Source of the DNA: an uncultured Afifella sp.
Lineage (GTDB): Bacteria > Pseudomonadota > Alphaproteobacteria > Rhizobiales > Afifellaceae
Assembly (NCBI GenBank): GCA_947259045.1
Contig: CAMYKZ010000021.1
Location: 1-43,866 of the forward strand
DNA length: 43,866 nt
Direction of reading: 5' to 3'
In this document: piece by piece, positions 1-9,198 of the stretch
How positions within the stretch are numbered: the stretch's first letter is position 1
Layout of the letters: each line of letters starts with the position of its first letter
The notes under the pieces: generated by a model
Seen by the model: only the letters and a program-made list of their open reading frames with translations
Database searches by the model: none
Told to the model about the DNA's origin: nothing
Made by a program: the position numbers and the translations under genes

Positions 1-836
1 GATCCGTTGCCCGGATTTCCTGATGGCTGGCTGACGGATCTGGATTGGCGCTCCGGCCGGTCCTGGTCATTGTCCGGCTGGGTAGGGTCGCTGAAGCGAC
101 CTGTCGCAGCCGTTGTCGCCGGCGGACGCAGCGAGGCTCTCGTCAGTTCTCCGCAGCCGGTTTCCGGCACGCGGAATTCAGGGCTGAGCTGTTCCTGTGA
201 GACGATATAGGGGAACTGGTCGATGATCTTCGCGTCTTTGTAAATCCGATCGTCGATCACCCGCGCAGGTTCTTTTCTTGGCGCATAGGCCAGGCCGCAT
301 GTCTTTTCCAGCGTGACGCAGCCGGACTGGCTGCAAACCTGCGCCTGTCCGGCAAACAAGACCACATGCGTATCGCCGGTGCGGCGAATATCGACATCGA
401 AACTGGTGCCGCGAACGCCGATTGTTGCGGTCGGTGTTTTGATTTTGTAGGCGCTCTTGTCGCTCTTGCCTGTGATGAACCGGAAGGACCCGCCCAGCGC
501 GCGGACGGTAAAATTGTTTGCCCGGCTTTCCGACCGCAGGAGATAACTTTCAATGACCATGGACGAATTTGGCCCGACCACGAGTTTTGTCTCGTCGGAA
601 AATCTCAGCTCTGCCTGTCCCGCGGGGCCGGTCTTGATCTTGTCGCCCATGACAACCGCCATGCCGACAGTCAGCGTCTGCCGGCCCTCGGGGTTGGAAA
701 TTGATGCAGTGGGCATGACGGAGACGGCATTGCCGGCAATCTCCGACGCCGGAGCCGAAGAGATTGAAAGGCCGAGGCCAACCAGAGTTGCGGTCAGCGA
801 TGATTTTACACGTAACGGTAATATTTGATGCGCCAC
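1..836 (-). CDS. FecR-domain secreted protein (3' end outside window)
   Basis: The reading frame is open from a GTG at 836 to the window edge, about 278 codons without a stop. I chose this start because a purine-rich GGGGGAAG lies just upstream of it. The N-terminus (MAHQILPLRVKSS, then a hydrophobic stretch ending SSAPASEIA) looks like a Sec signal peptide, so the protein is probably periplasmic or surface-exposed. Residues about 50-165 match the FecR fold: NPEGRQTLTVG, then GDKIKTGPAGQAELRFSD and TATIGVRGTSFDVDI. Two cysteines (VCSQSGCVTLEKTCG region) and a Pro/Gln/Ser-rich tail follow. FecR domains bind peptidoglycan-proximal partners or act in surface sensing. No sigma factor is visible beside it, so it is probably not an iron-dicitrate anti-sigma system. 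The function is otherwise unknown. A CtrA-type box lies 31-46 bases upstream of the start. Confidence 0.8.
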   Translation of the reverse strand, partial: MAHQILPLRVKSSLTATLVGLGLSISSAPASEIAGNAVSVMPTASISNPEGRQTLTVGMAVVMGDKIKTGPAGQAELRFSDETKLVVGPNSSMVIESYLLRSESRANNFTVRALGGSFRFITGKSDKSAYKIKTPTATIGVRGTSFDVDIRRTGDTHVVLFAGQAQVCSQSGCVTLEKTCGLAYAPRKEPARVIDDRIYKDAKIIDQFPYIVSQEQLSPEFRVPETGCGELTRASLRPPATTAATGRFSDPTQPDNDQDRPERQSRSVSQPSGNPGNG

Positions 837-866
837 TACAACTTCCCCCGGGGCTGTCGGTTTTTA

Positions 867-882
867 TTAACAATAATTTAAC
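867..882. promoter_or_regulatory. CtrA box (TTAA-N7-TTAAC)
   Basis: The plus strand reads TTAACAATAATTTAAC, an exact match to the alphaproteobacterial CtrA consensus TTAA-N7-TTAAC. It lies in an AT-rich patch just upstream of the GTG start of the FecR-domain gene (836, minus strand) and 138 bases beyond the folK stop. Inference: the FecR-domain gene may be under cell-cycle control. Confidence 0.6.
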
Positions 883-1020
883 CACGAAAAATGCGGCTAT
901 GCGAGGAATTTCGCCTTCCCCGATTTTCGCATGCGGCTTCGAAGTGCTTACAGCCAGCCGATCGCCGTGATTTCAGGCTGACGTTCGGAACGATCCGGGC
1001 CCTGGACCATAGTCGCCGCC

Positions 1021-1539
1021 TCAATCCGGGTGATTGACCGGATACCAGCCAACGGCCGCCGCAGTCTCGATCCCGCTCACATCCAGCACCGCAAGCCATG
1101 CGGCAACGGTTTGTCCGGCAATTTCCGTACCGGGCAGAATATCCGCCAGCGGTCGGATGACAAAAGCGCGCTCGTGGATACGCGGATGCGGGATCGTCAG
1201 GCCCGGTTCGTCGACCTCGGCCGCGCCGTAGAGCAGGATGTCCAGATCGATGGTGCGTGGCCCCCAGAGTTCGCCGCGCACGCGCCCGAGCGAGCGTTCG
1301 ATGCCGAGGGCTGCTTCAAGCAGCGTCCGCGGCGCCAGGTCGGTTTCGATCAGGACGGCGGCATTGAGGAAGGCGGGCTGGTCGGCCTTGCCCCAGGGCG
1401 GCGTTTCGTAAAGCGCCGAAACGGCGCTGACGCTGATATGCGGATGCATCGCCAGACTGTCGAGCGCCATGCAAATCTGGTTCTTCCGGTCGCCCATATT
1501 GCTGCCCAGGCCGAGCGCTGCAACCACCTTTTCCGCCAT
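1021..1539 (-). CDS. folK: 2-amino-4-hydroxy-6-hydroxymethyldihydropteridine pyrophosphokinase
   Basis: FolK transfers pyrophosphate from ATP to 6-hydroxymethyl-7,8-dihydropterin in cytosolic folate synthesis. The 172-residue product shows the family landmarks: ALGLGSNMGDR near the N-terminus, the pterin-binding region YETPPWGKADQPAFLNAAV, and the metal-binding signature RELWGPRTIDLDILLYG followed by TIPHPRIHERAFVIRPLADI. The length is normal for the family. The start at 1539 lies 5 bases after the folB stop, so translation is probably coupled. It is the last gene of a folP-folB-folK operon. Confidence 0.95.
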   Translation of the reverse strand: MAEKVVAALGLGSNMGDRKNQICMALDSLAMHPHISVSAVSALYETPPWGKADQPAFLNAAVLIETDLAPRTLLEAALGIERSLGRVRGELWGPRTIDLDILLYGAAEVDEPGLTIPHPRIHERAFVIRPLADILPGTEIAGQTVAAWLAVLDVSGIETAAAVGWYPVNHPD

Positions 1540-1544
1540 CGGTC

Positions 1545-1922
1545 TCAGCCGCCGCGCTTGCGGTTGATCTCCACGGCGACATATCCAAGCGTCGCCGGAA
1601 CCGGCGCAGACGGTTTGCGCACCAGTACGGAAACTTCTTCAATCTGCGGATAGTCGGAGAGGATCCGGGCGGCGATCGTTTCCGCCAGGGTTTCGATCAG
1701 AAAGAAATTCCTGTTTGCGGAAATTTCCTGGGCGATCTCCACCAGACTGGCATAGGAGACGGTCGCGCCGGCGACATCCAGGTGTGCTGCTTCGCTGAGA
1801 TCGAGCGAGCAGGTGATATCGACTTCGAAGCGCTGGCCGAGCCGCTGCTCTTCCGGGTGTACGCCGTGATAGGCGTACAGGATCAGATCGCGCACCAGGA
1901 TGCGGTCGGTCATCGTATTCAT
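1545..1922 (-). CDS. folB: dihydroneopterin aldolase
   Basis: FolB cleaves 7,8-dihydroneopterin to 6-hydroxymethyldihydropterin and glycolaldehyde, the step before FolK. The 125-residue protein has the family start (ILVRDLILYAYHGVHPEEQRLGQRFEVDI, with the catalytic-region Tyr-His-Gly-Val) and the later conserved segment NFFLIETLAETIAARIL, containing the substrate-binding Glu. The ATG at 1922 overlaps the folP stop by four bases (ATGA), a sign of coupling. A second ATG three codons in (1913) is possible. Confidence 0.95.
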   Translation of the reverse strand: MNTMTDRILVRDLILYAYHGVHPEEQRLGQRFEVDITCSLDLSEAAHLDVAGATVSYASLVEIAQEISANRNFFLIETLAETIAARILSDYPQIEEVSVLVRKPSAPVPATLGYVAVEINRKRGG

Positions 1923-2839
1923 TCCTCAACGGCTGCACGGATGGCTGCAACCATCCGCACGGCATCCGCATGTTCGGCGACATCGTGCACCCGCAGGATC
2001 GCCGCCCCGGCCATGGCGGCAATTACGCCGGTTGTCAACGTGCCTGCGAGCCGGTCACCAACCTCACGATCCAGCACCTTGCCGATAAAGCTTTTGCGCG
2101 ACGTTCCGATCAGCAACGGCATGCCGAGCCGGTCAAGTTCATTCAACCGGCCAAGCAGAGCCAGGTTCTGGTTCACACTCTTGCCGAACCCGAAGCCCGG
2201 ATCGAGCGCGATGCGGTCGATCCTGATTCCGGCCCGGGCGGCGATCTCCAGACTGCGGTCAAAAAATCTTGTGCATGCCGCAACCGGATCGCCCTCCGTG
2301 CCGCCGCTGCTTCCGGTCAGTCCGGGATTGTGCATGATCACCACGCCTGCGCCGTGCGCTGCCGCGATCCCGGCAAGTGCTGCATCACCCTGCAGGCCTT
2401 GCACGTCATTGAGAATATGCGCGCCGGCTGAGAGCGCCGCATCGGCGACGCCGGGCTTGACCGTGTCGACGGAGACCAGCGTATCGCGTTCCGCGCCGAG
2501 GCGTTCGATGACCGGCACGACCCGCATTATTTCATCACCTTCGCTGACCCGCTCGGCGCCCGGCCGGGTGGATTCGCCGCCGACATCGAGAATATCGGCG
2601 CCCTCGGCAAGCATCGCCAGGCCATGGGCAACGGCGCGGTCGGCATCGAAAAACAGGCCGCCATCGGAAAACGAGTCCGGCGTCGCATTGATAATGCCCA
2701 TCAGCAACGCCGGCCCGCCGGCGCGGACACGGGCAAGCCGCGCCGCAAACCCTGCGCCCCGATCGGCTTCGGTGGGCGCTGCGTGCCTGCCGCCGGAACC
2801 TGGTTTGTCGGTCTGCCTGTCGGTCAATTTGATACCCAA
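1919..2839 (-). CDS. folP: dihydropteroate synthase
   Basis: FolP condenses 6-hydroxymethyldihydropterin pyrophosphate with p-aminobenzoate, the target step of sulfonamides. The 306-residue frame shows MGIINATPDSFSDGG (pterin-binding signature 1), DVGGESTRPGAERVS (signature 2), ILNDVQGL, and the C-terminal GTSRKSFIGKVLDR with the conserved Ser-Arg-Lys. The only in-frame starts before the first motif are non-ATG (TTG at 2839 or 2827), so the N-terminus is uncertain; about 45 residues precede the first motif. First gene of folP-folB-folK, divergent from cysD. Confidence 0.93.
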   Translation of the reverse strand: MGIKLTDRQTDKPGSGGRHAAPTEADRGAGFAARLARVRAGGPALLMGIINATPDSFSDGGLFFDADRAVAHGLAMLAEGADILDVGGESTRPGAERVSEGDEIMRVVPVIERLGAERDTLVSVDTVKPGVADAALSAGAHILNDVQGLQGDAALAGIAAAHGAGVVIMHNPGLTGSSGGTEGDPVAACTRFFDRSLEIAARAGIRIDRIALDPGFGFGKSVNQNLALLGRLNELDRLGMPLLIGTSRKSFIGKVLDREVGDRLAGTLTTGVIAAMAGAAILRVHDVAEHADAVRMVAAIRAAVEE

Positions 2840-2961
2840 TCCGGCTGCCGAGCCATCGTGTTACCCGTATACAGTATGGGTGGTCTGCATGCACAATGCT
2901 TGTCTATCAGCGGCAGCTTCGATATGGAACGCTGCAAGAGCGACCATAGCAAGTGAGTATC

Positions 2962-3864
2962 ATGTCAGACCGTCTGTCCCACCTGGAACGGCTGGAAGCC
3001 GAAAGCATGCATATTATCCGGGAAGTAGCGGCCGAATGCCGGAACCCGGTCATGCTCTATTCCATCGGCAAGGATTCCTCCGTCATGCTGCATCTGGCGC
3101 GCAAGGCCTTTTTGCCGGCGCCGCCGCCGTTTCCGCTGATGCATATCGATACGACGTGGAAATTCCGCGAAATGATCGAATTTCGCGATCGCGCGGCCGC
3201 AGAAGCCGGCATGCGGCTGATCGTGCACAGCAATGCCGACGGGATCAGGGATGGCATCAACCCGTTCGACCACGGTTCCAATTATACCCGCATCATGAAG
3301 ACGGAAGCGCTGAAACAGGCGCTTGATGCACACGGCTTCGACGCAGCCTTTGGCGGCGCCCGGCGCGACGAGGAAAAAAGCCGCGCCAAGGAGCGGGTCT
3401 TTTCGTTCCGCAACGCGGCCCATAGCTGGGACCCGAAAACCCAGCGGCCGGAACTCTGGAGCCTCTACAATACCCGCGTCAACGACCGGGAATCGATGCG
3501 GGTGTTTCCGATCTCGAACTGGACCGAGCTGGATATCTGGGCCTATATGCTGAAAGAGGACATTCCCATCGTCCCGCTCTATTTTGCCGCAAAGAGGCCT
3601 GTCGTGGAGCGTGACGGCCAGATCATCATGGTGGACGACGAGCGCATGCGCCTGCATGACGGCGAAGAGCCGCAGGATCGCATGATCCGCTTCCGCACGC
3701 TTGGCTGTTACCCGCTGACGGGCGCGCTGGAATCCGATGCCACGACACTGGAGGCCATTGTCGCTGAAATGATGATTGCCCGCACGTCGGAGCGTGGCGG
3801 CCGGCTGATTGACAGGGAATCGAGCGCCTCCATGGAACGCAAGAAGCGCGAGGGTTATTTCTGA
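2962..3864 (+). CDS. cysD: sulfate adenylyltransferase subunit 2
   Basis: CysD is the catalytic ATP sulfurylase subunit that makes adenosine 5'-phosphosulfate (APS) from sulfate and ATP, driven by the CysN GTPase. The 300-residue protein has the PP-loop [17 protein letters not shown], then [19 protein letters not shown], the [20 protein letters not shown] segment and the C-terminal [15 protein letters not shown] prefer the ATG at 2962, with AAGTGAG upstream, over a GTG three codons earlier. Its stop overlaps the cysNC start by one base (TGATG). No reductase gene (cysH) is seen nearby. Confidence 0.96.
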   Translation: MSDRLSHLERLEAESMHIIREVAAECRNPVMLYSIGKDSSVMLHLARKAFLPAPPPFPLMHIDTTWKFREMIEFRDRAAAEAGMRLIVHSNADGIRDGINPFDHGSNYTRIMKTEALKQALDAHGFDAAFGGARRDEEKSRAKERVFSFRNAAHSWDPKTQRPELWSLYNTRVNDRESMRVFPISNWTELDIWAYMLKEDIPIVPLYFAAKRPVVERDGQIIMVDDERMRLHDGEEPQDRMIRFRTLGCYPLTGALESDATTLEAIVAEMMIARTSERGGRLIDRESSASMERKKREGYF

Positions 3865-5786
3865 TGGAAGCGTCTGTGTCCGAGGCATCAATCACGACAT
3901 CCGCCCGGCTTGTTGAAGCGGTCACCGCCGCCGCCGAAGCCGACACGTTGCGGTTTCTCACCTGCGGCAGCGTCGACGATGGCAAGTCCACCCTGATCGG
4001 GCGGCTGCTGTTCGACAGCCAGCTTTTGATGGAAGATCAGGTCGACCAGCTGAAACTCGATTCTGAAAAGCACGGCACGGCCGGTGACGAGATCGATTTT
4101 GCCCTGCTTGTCGACGGGCTGGAAGCGGAGCGCGAACAGGGCATCACCATCGATGTCGCCTATCGCTTTTTCGCAACCCCGAAGCGCCGTTTCATTGTCG
4201 CCGATACGCCCGGCCACGAACAATATACCCGCAACATGGCGACCGGCGCTTCAACTGCAGATCTGGCGATCCTGCTTGTCGATGCCACCAAGGGTCTTTT
4301 GACCCAGACCCGCCGCCATGCCGTCATCGTCTCTCTGCTCGGCATCCGCAATGTCGTCCTTGCGGTCAACAAGATGGATTTGACGGATTTCGACCAGGAT
4401 AATTTCAACCGGATTGAAAGCGATTTCCGCGCTTTTGCAGCAGAACTTTCGTTTGATGACATTGTCGCGATCCCGATGTCGGCGCGCGCCGGCGACAATG
4501 TCACCGCAAAAAGTGACCGCACGCCCTGGTATCACGGGCCGGTGCTGCTGCCGCACCTGGAGGATGTCGCAATTGCCGAGGATGCCGGTTCGCAGCCGTT
4601 CCGCATGCCGGTGCAATGGGTCTGCCGCCCGGATCGCACGTTCCGCGGTTTTGCCGGCACGATCGCCGGCGGCAGGATCAAGGTTGGCGATCCGGTCGCA
4701 GTCGCAGGATCCGGCCGCACCAGCACAGTGGAACGGATTTTCCTCGGATCGGAAGAGCTGGACCATGCCCGCGCGCCGCAATCGGTTCTTTTGACCCTGA
4801 AAGACGAGATCGACATTTCCCGCGGTGAATTGCTGTCCGCCGCCGATGCACGCCCGGACGTCAGCGATCAGCTGGCCGCTCATCTGATCTGGATGTCGCA
4901 AGACGCCATGCTGCCCGGCCGGCAATATCTGATGAAGATGGCGGCGCAGACCGTTCCCGTCCAGATTACCGATCTGAAGCACCGCCTTGACGTGGATTCG
5001 CTGGAGCAGAACGCAGCCAAGGTACTGGAGTTGAACGAGGTCGGCCTGTGCAATATTTCCACGTCGCAGCCGATTGCCTTTGACCCTTATACGATGAACC
5101 GCAATACCGGCGGGTTCATCCTGATCGACCGGCTGACCAATGCGACGGTCGCCGCCGGCATGCTGGCATTCGCCCTGCGCCGCGCCTCCAACATTCACTG
5201 GCAGGCGCTCGACGTCGACCGCAAGTCCCGCGCCGTTCTGAAAAATCAGAAGCCGAGCGTGTTGTGGTTCACCGGCCTGTCCGGGTCGGGCAAGTCGACG
5301 ATTGCAAACATTATCGAGCGCAAGCTTTTTGCCATGGGCCGGCACACCTATGTGCTCGACGGCGACAATGTCCGTCATGGCCTCAATCGCGATCTCGGTT
5401 TCACCGACGCCGACCGGGTGGAGAATATCCGCCGTGTATCGGAGACCGCCAAACTGATGGCGGACGCCGGGCTGATCGTGCTGGTATCGTTCATCTCACC
5501 GTTCAAATCGGAGCGCCGTCTGGCCCGCTCGCTGATGGAAGAAGGCGAGTTCCTGGAAATCTATGTCGATACGCCGCTGAGTGTTGCTGAATCGCGTGAC
5601 CCGAAGGGACTTTATGCGCGCGCCAGATCCGGTGAAATCAGCAACTTCACCGGCATCGATTCGCCTTATGAAACGCCGGAAACGGCGGAAATCCAGCTCG
5701 ATACGGTCAAGCACAGCGCCGAAGATCTGGCCGACCAGCTGATCGGCTATCTGCGCGCCAATGGCCGGCTGGATGGTGATGACTGA
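3864..5786 (+). CDS. cysNC: bifunctional sulfate adenylyltransferase subunit 1 / adenylylsulfate kinase
   Basis: This is a fusion of the GTPase subunit of ATP sulfurylase (CysN) and APS kinase (CysC), giving PAPS from sulfate with CysD. CysN part (about 1-440): P-loop GSVDDGKST at 35-43, [12 protein letters not shown] and NKMD, i.e. the EF-Tu-like G motifs, followed by beta-barrel domains. CysC part (about 465-635): Walker [12 protein letters not shown], then [20 protein letters not shown] and [14 protein letters not shown]. The 640-residue length is typical of NodQ/CysNC fusions in rhizobia and relatives. The second domain keeps intact motifs, so both activities are likely. Confidence 0.95.
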   Translation: MEASVSEASITTSARLVEAVTAAAEADTLRFLTCGSVDDGKSTLIGRLLFDSQLLMEDQVDQLKLDSEKHGTAGDEIDFALLVDGLEAEREQGITIDVAYRFFATPKRRFIVADTPGHEQYTRNMATGASTADLAILLVDATKGLLTQTRRHAVIVSLLGIRNVVLAVNKMDLTDFDQDNFNRIESDFRAFAAELSFDDIVAIPMSARAGDNVTAKSDRTPWYHGPVLLPHLEDVAIAEDAGSQPFRMPVQWVCRPDRTFRGFAGTIAGGRIKVGDPVAVAGSGRTSTVERIFLGSEELDHARAPQSVLLTLKDEIDISRGELLSAADARPDVSDQLAAHLIWMSQDAMLPGRQYLMKMAAQTVPVQITDLKHRLDVDSLEQNAAKVLELNEVGLCNISTSQPIAFDPYTMNRNTGGFILIDRLTNATVAAGMLAFALRRASNIHWQALDVDRKSRAVLKNQKPSVLWFTGLSGSGKSTIANIIERKLFAMGRHTYVLDGDNVRHGLNRDLGFTDADRVENIRRVSETAKLMADAGLIVLVSFISPFKSERRLARSLMEEGEFLEIYVDTPLSVAESRDPKGLYARARSGEISNFTGIDSPYETPETAEIQLDTVKHSAEDLADQLIGYLRANGRLDGDD

Positions 5787-5795
5787 CGGCTGTGG

Positions 5796-6644
5796 TTAAT
5801 CGAGAAATTCCGGCCCCTGACCAAGCACTTCCGGGTCCGTCTCGCCGATCGCGCCCGCGTCCTTGCCGGCATAGGGAATATTCGTCAGAAGATGGCGGAT
5901 GACATTCAGCCGCGCCCGGCGCTTGTCGTTCGAGCGGACGATCGTCCAGGGCGATTCCGGCGTATGAGTAGCGGCGATCATCCGGTTGCGGGCTTCGGTA
6001 AAATCGTCCCACAGGGCGACCGATTTCAGATCGACCGGTGAGATCTTCCAGCTCTTGAGCGGATCGTGCCTGCGGTCGTGAAACCGTTTCAGTTGCATTT
6101 CCTGGCCGATGTTGAGCCAGAACTTGAACAGCCTGATACCGTCGCGTTTCAGCATGTGCTCAAAATGCGGTGCTTCCGCCAGGAACGCCTCGTTCTGTTC
6201 CGGGGTGCAGAACCCCATCACCGGTTCCACCACGCCGCGATTGTACCAGGAGCGGTCAAACAGCACGATTTCGCCCGCCGTCGGCAGATGGTCGGCATAG
6301 CGTTGAAAATACCACTGGCCGAGCTCCCGGTCGCTCGGCTTTGGCAGCGCGACAATACGGGCATGGCGCGGATTGAGATATTCGCGCACCACGGAGATCG
6401 TGCCGCCCTTGCCGGCGGCGTCGCGGCCTTCAAACAGGACCACGAGGCGTTCATCCCGGTCCTGAACCCAGGCCAGCACCTTGACCAGTTCCGCCTGCAG
6501 GCGCAGAAGCCGCTCCTCATATCGCGAGCGCTTCAGTTTTTTGCGATAGGGATAATTGCCGGATGTCATGGCGCCTTCGGCAACCGCCTCGGGCAATTGC
6601 GGATTGTCCAGGTCGAAATCCGCCGGATCGAATTGTTCTGCCAT
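5796..6644 (-). CDS. ppk2: polyphosphate kinase 2 (PPK2 family)
   Basis: PPK2 enzymes move phosphate between inorganic polyphosphate and nucleoside di- or monophosphates in the cytosol. The product (about 282 residues) has Walker A FEGRDAAGKGGTI, the Walker B/lid segment LFDRSWYNRGVVEPVMGF and the following KFWLNIGQEMQLKRFHDR and KSWKISPVDL blocks of class I PPK2. I chose the ATG at 6644, preceded by GGGAGACCGGGAA; a GTG at 6686 would add 14 unconserved residues. It ends 9 bases from the convergent cysNC stop and is divergent from phoR, which fits phosphate metabolism. The nucleotide preference (ADP or GDP) cannot be read from the sequence. Confidence 0.93.
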   Translation of the reverse strand: MAEQFDPADFDLDNPQLPEAVAEGAMTSGNYPYRKKLKRSRYEERLLRLQAELVKVLAWVQDRDERLVVLFEGRDAAGKGGTISVVREYLNPRHARIVALPKPSDRELGQWYFQRYADHLPTAGEIVLFDRSWYNRGVVEPVMGFCTPEQNEAFLAEAPHFEHMLKRDGIRLFKFWLNIGQEMQLKRFHDRRHDPLKSWKISPVDLKSVALWDDFTEARNRMIAATHTPESPWTIVRSNDKRRARLNVIRHLLTNIPYAGKDAGAIGETDPEVLGQGPEFLD

Positions 6645-6738
6645 TTTCCCGGTCTCCCTGTTGGTTATCGGACGTTGAGTGTTCACGAAGATACATTATC
6701 ATCGTCCCGCTGTACGCGCTTATTGTGAACAATGGATA

Positions 6739-8070
6739 ATGCCAATTCCTGACGATCATAGTCGAGCTTCTCACGACCGCCCCGAAAGGGCGACGGTGGC
6801 TACGCGGCTGCATGCCGCCCGCCTGCCGATCGTCATCAGTCTGGTTTTACTGCTTCTGACCAGTCTGATCTGGCAGGTGCCGATTGTGTTCACCCTTGCC
6901 GGCGCCGTCATCATCATCGCTGCAACTGCATTTGTGCCGCGAAGGACTGCGCAGAACAGCAACAGGCAGAGCGGCCCGCTGCAGCAGGCGATCTGGCCTG
7001 ACACGTCGATGAAAGCGACGATCAATGCCGTGCGAAATCCGGCATTCATTCTGGATATTGCCGGAATCGTGCGGTTCGCCAACGACGCGGCGGCCAAAGC
7101 GTTTTCCGAGACCCGCCCGGGCGATCTTTTTTCGCTGACGTTTCGGTCGCCGGCGCTGATCGATGCGCTGCGTTCCGCAGCCGGCGGACGGTCGGCGCAG
7201 GTTCAGTATCGTGAGCATGTGGAAGGCGCCAGCGTCTTCAACATCGAAATCGACCCGGTCAGACGCCCGGGAATGAAGACCGGCTTTTTGCTGCTGCGGA
7301 TGAACGAAATTACAGAACAGATCGCGCTTGGCCGGATGCGGGCCGATTTTGTCGCCAATGCAAGCCACGAATTGCGTACGCCTCTGGCATCACTGACCGG
7401 ATTTGTCGAGACCCTGCTTGGGCCGGCGCGCGACGACCGCGAAGCCGCCGAAAAATTCCTGAAAATCATGCTGGAGCAGGCTGAGCGGATGCGCCGGCTG
7501 ATTGACGACCTTTTGTCGCTCAGCCGTCTGGAGATGCGGGCGCACAGCCAACTGACCGATCTGGTCGATCTGGTTCCGCTGGTCCACCATGTCCGTGAGG
7601 CCCTGGCCCCGGTTGCACAGGAACTCGATGTCACGGTTGACGTTGACCTGCCGTCCACTCCGCTCAACGTGCGCGGTGATGCAGACGAGCTGACGCAGGT
7701 GCTGCAGAACCTGATTGAAAACGGCCTCAAATACGGCGAGACCGGTGGTCGGCTCGAAATCAAGGCCGAAACCCGCACGGTTGCGGGTTCGGCCGTGGCC
7801 GCCATCACGGTCCGCGATTATGGGCCCGGCATTGCCGAGGAGCATCTGCCGCGTCTGACGGAACGGTTTTACCGTGTCGATGTGGAATCCAGCCGCCAGA
7901 AAAACGGCACCGGCCTTGGGCTTGCGATCGTCAAGCATATCGTCGGCCATCATCGCGGACGGTTGTCCATCAATAGCGTACTCGGCGAGGGTGCGACGTT
8001 CACAATTGAACTGCCGGTTGCCGACATGGACACTTTGACGGATAAAAATTCGTTGGAAACAGGTATTTAG
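6739..8070 (+). CDS. phoR: phosphate regulon sensor histidine kinase PhoR
   Basis: PhoR phosphorylates PhoB when phosphate is scarce and is held off by PhoU and the Pst transporter. From the ATG at 6739 the protein is about 443 residues. Two hydrophobic segments (VISLVLLLLTSLIW and IVFTLAGAVIIIAATAF, about 30-65) anchor it in the inner membrane. A PAS-like region follows (NAVRNPAFILDIAGIVRFAN). The H box is FVANASHELRTPLASL with His210 as phospho-acceptor; the ATPase domain has NLIENGLKYGE (N box), VRDYGPGIAEEHLPRLTERFYR and GTGLGLAIVKHIV (G2). There is no large periplasmic sensor, as is usual for PhoR. An upstream in-frame GTG at 6679 is a less likely start. Confidence 0.95.
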   Translation: MPIPDDHSRASHDRPERATVATRLHAARLPIVISLVLLLLTSLIWQVPIVFTLAGAVIIIAATAFVPRRTAQNSNRQSGPLQQAIWPDTSMKATINAVRNPAFILDIAGIVRFANDAAAKAFSETRPGDLFSLTFRSPALIDALRSAAGGRSAQVQYREHVEGASVFNIEIDPVRRPGMKTGFLLLRMNEITEQIALGRMRADFVANASHELRTPLASLTGFVETLLGPARDDREAAEKFLKIMLEQAERMRRLIDDLLSLSRLEMRAHSQLTDLVDLVPLVHHVREALAPVAQELDVTVDVDLPSTPLNVRGDADELTQVLQNLIENGLKYGETGGRLEIKAETRTVAGSAVAAITVRDYGPGIAEEHLPRLTERFYRVDVESSRQKNGTGLGLAIVKHIVGHHRGRLSINSVLGEGATFTIELPVADMDTLTDKNSLETGI

Positions 8071-8071
8071 A

Positions 8072-8100
8072 CTGTCATTCAACTGTCATGCAGATGTCGT
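8072..8100 (+). promoter_or_regulatory. Pho box, three 11-base direct repeats, pstS promoter
   Basis: CTGTCAT (8072-8078), CTGTCAT (8083-8089) and ATGTCGT (8094-8100) repeat with an 11-base period, exactly the spacing of PhoB operator units. TATTGA at 8100-8105, about ten bases after the second repeat, is a plausible -10 element. The site sits between the phoR stop and the pstS start, so the pst genes have their own PhoB-activated promoter. Confidence 0.9.
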
Positions 8101-8182
8101 ATTGAGATCATGCGCGGACGGTAGAAAAACCGCAGCAGAGGCATTGGCGCCTCCGCGTTGAATGATGACAGGAGTGTTCCTC

Positions 8183-9184
8183 GTGCATAGACATCTGATC
8201 TCCAGCGCCGCTGCGGCAGCAGTGGCTTTGATCACCTTTACCGGCGCGGCGATCGCCCGCGACCAGATCCAGATTGTCGGGTCCTCGACGGTGTTCCCGT
8301 TTTCCACCGCAGTGGCCGAAAAATTCGGCCAGACAAGTGATTTCAAGACACCTGTCGTTGAATCGACCGGTTCCGGCGGCGGCATGAAGCTGTTTTGCGC
8401 CGGCGTCGGTGAAGGGACGCCCGACATGACCAACGCCTCCCGCCGGATCAAGGCAAACGAATTCAAGTCCTGCGTCGCTAATGGCGTGACGCCGATTGAG
8501 GTCAAGGTCGGCTTCGACGGTATTGTCATGGCCAATGACAAGAACGGACCCAGGCTCGATCTGACCCGCGACATGATCTTCAGGGCGCTGGCCAAACAGC
8601 TGCCTGATGCCAGCGGCAAACTGCAGCCGAATCCGAATATGAAATGGTCCGACGTCGACGCCTCCCTGCCGGATGCGAAGATCGAGGTGCTCGGACCGCC
8701 GCCGACGTCCGGCACGCGCGACGCGTTTGTCGAACTGGTCATGGAGGAGAGCTGTCCGGAGGGCCAGGACGAAGATGCCTGCAGACAAATCCGCGAAGAC
8801 GGTGCGTTCATCGAAGCCGGCGAAAACGACAATCTGATCGTCCAGAAGCTGCAGGCAAATCCTGCCGCGCTGGGTATCTTCGGGTTTTCGTTCCTCGATC
8901 AGAATTCCGACAAACTTCAGGGCGCCACAATCGATGGGGTCGAGCCGACATTCGAGCTGATTGCCGACGGTGATTATCCTGTCTCGCGGTCTCTGTTCTT
9001 CTACATCAAGAAGGAACATGTCGGTGTGATCCCCGGCGTCAAGGAATTTGCCGAGGCGTTCACATCCGATGCGGCCTGGGGGCCGGACGGCTATCTGTCC
9101 GACAAGGGTCTTATTCCGTTGCCGGATGCAGACCGCGCGAAGTTCTCTGACGCCGCCAGGAACCTGACGCCGCTGGCGATGTGA
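8183..9184 (+). CDS. pstS: phosphate ABC transporter substrate-binding protein
   Basis: PstS captures inorganic phosphate in the periplasm for PstCAB. Starting at the GTG at 8183, which has AGGAG eight bases upstream, gives about 333 residues; an ATG at 8162 would add seven. A signal peptide (LISSAAAAAVALITFTGAAIA) precedes the mature DQIQIVGSSTVFPFSTAVAEKF. Phosphate-ligand motifs are visible: GSSTVFPF, ESTGSGGGMKLFC, NASRRIK and the PPPTSGTRDAFVELV segment. The form resembles the long alphaproteobacterial PstS rather than the E. coli one. It lies 80 bases before pstC with a strong hairpin between them. Confidence 0.95.
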   Translation: MHRHLISSAAAAAVALITFTGAAIARDQIQIVGSSTVFPFSTAVAEKFGQTSDFKTPVVESTGSGGGMKLFCAGVGEGTPDMTNASRRIKANEFKSCVANGVTPIEVKVGFDGIVMANDKNGPRLDLTRDMIFRALAKQLPDASGKLQPNPNMKWSDVDASLPDAKIEVLGPPPTSGTRDAFVELVMEESCPEGQDEDACRQIREDGAFIEAGENDNLIVQKLQANPAALGIFGFSFLDQNSDKLQGATIDGVEPTFELIADGDYPVSRSLFFYIKKEHVGVIPGVKEFAEAFTSDAAWGPDGYLSDKGLIPLPDADRAKFSDAARNLTPLAM

Positions 9185-9198
9185 TCGCAACAAGAAAT

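Noticed and set aside
2861-2880. Imperfect ACCC...GGGT dyad between folP and cysD
   Set aside because: Arms differ by a two-base insertion and nothing connects it to a known sulfur regulator.
1782-3326. A 514-codon plus-strand frame across folP and cysD
   Set aside because: Ser/Arg/Pro-rich antisense composition; folP and cysD motifs on the true frames are unambiguous.
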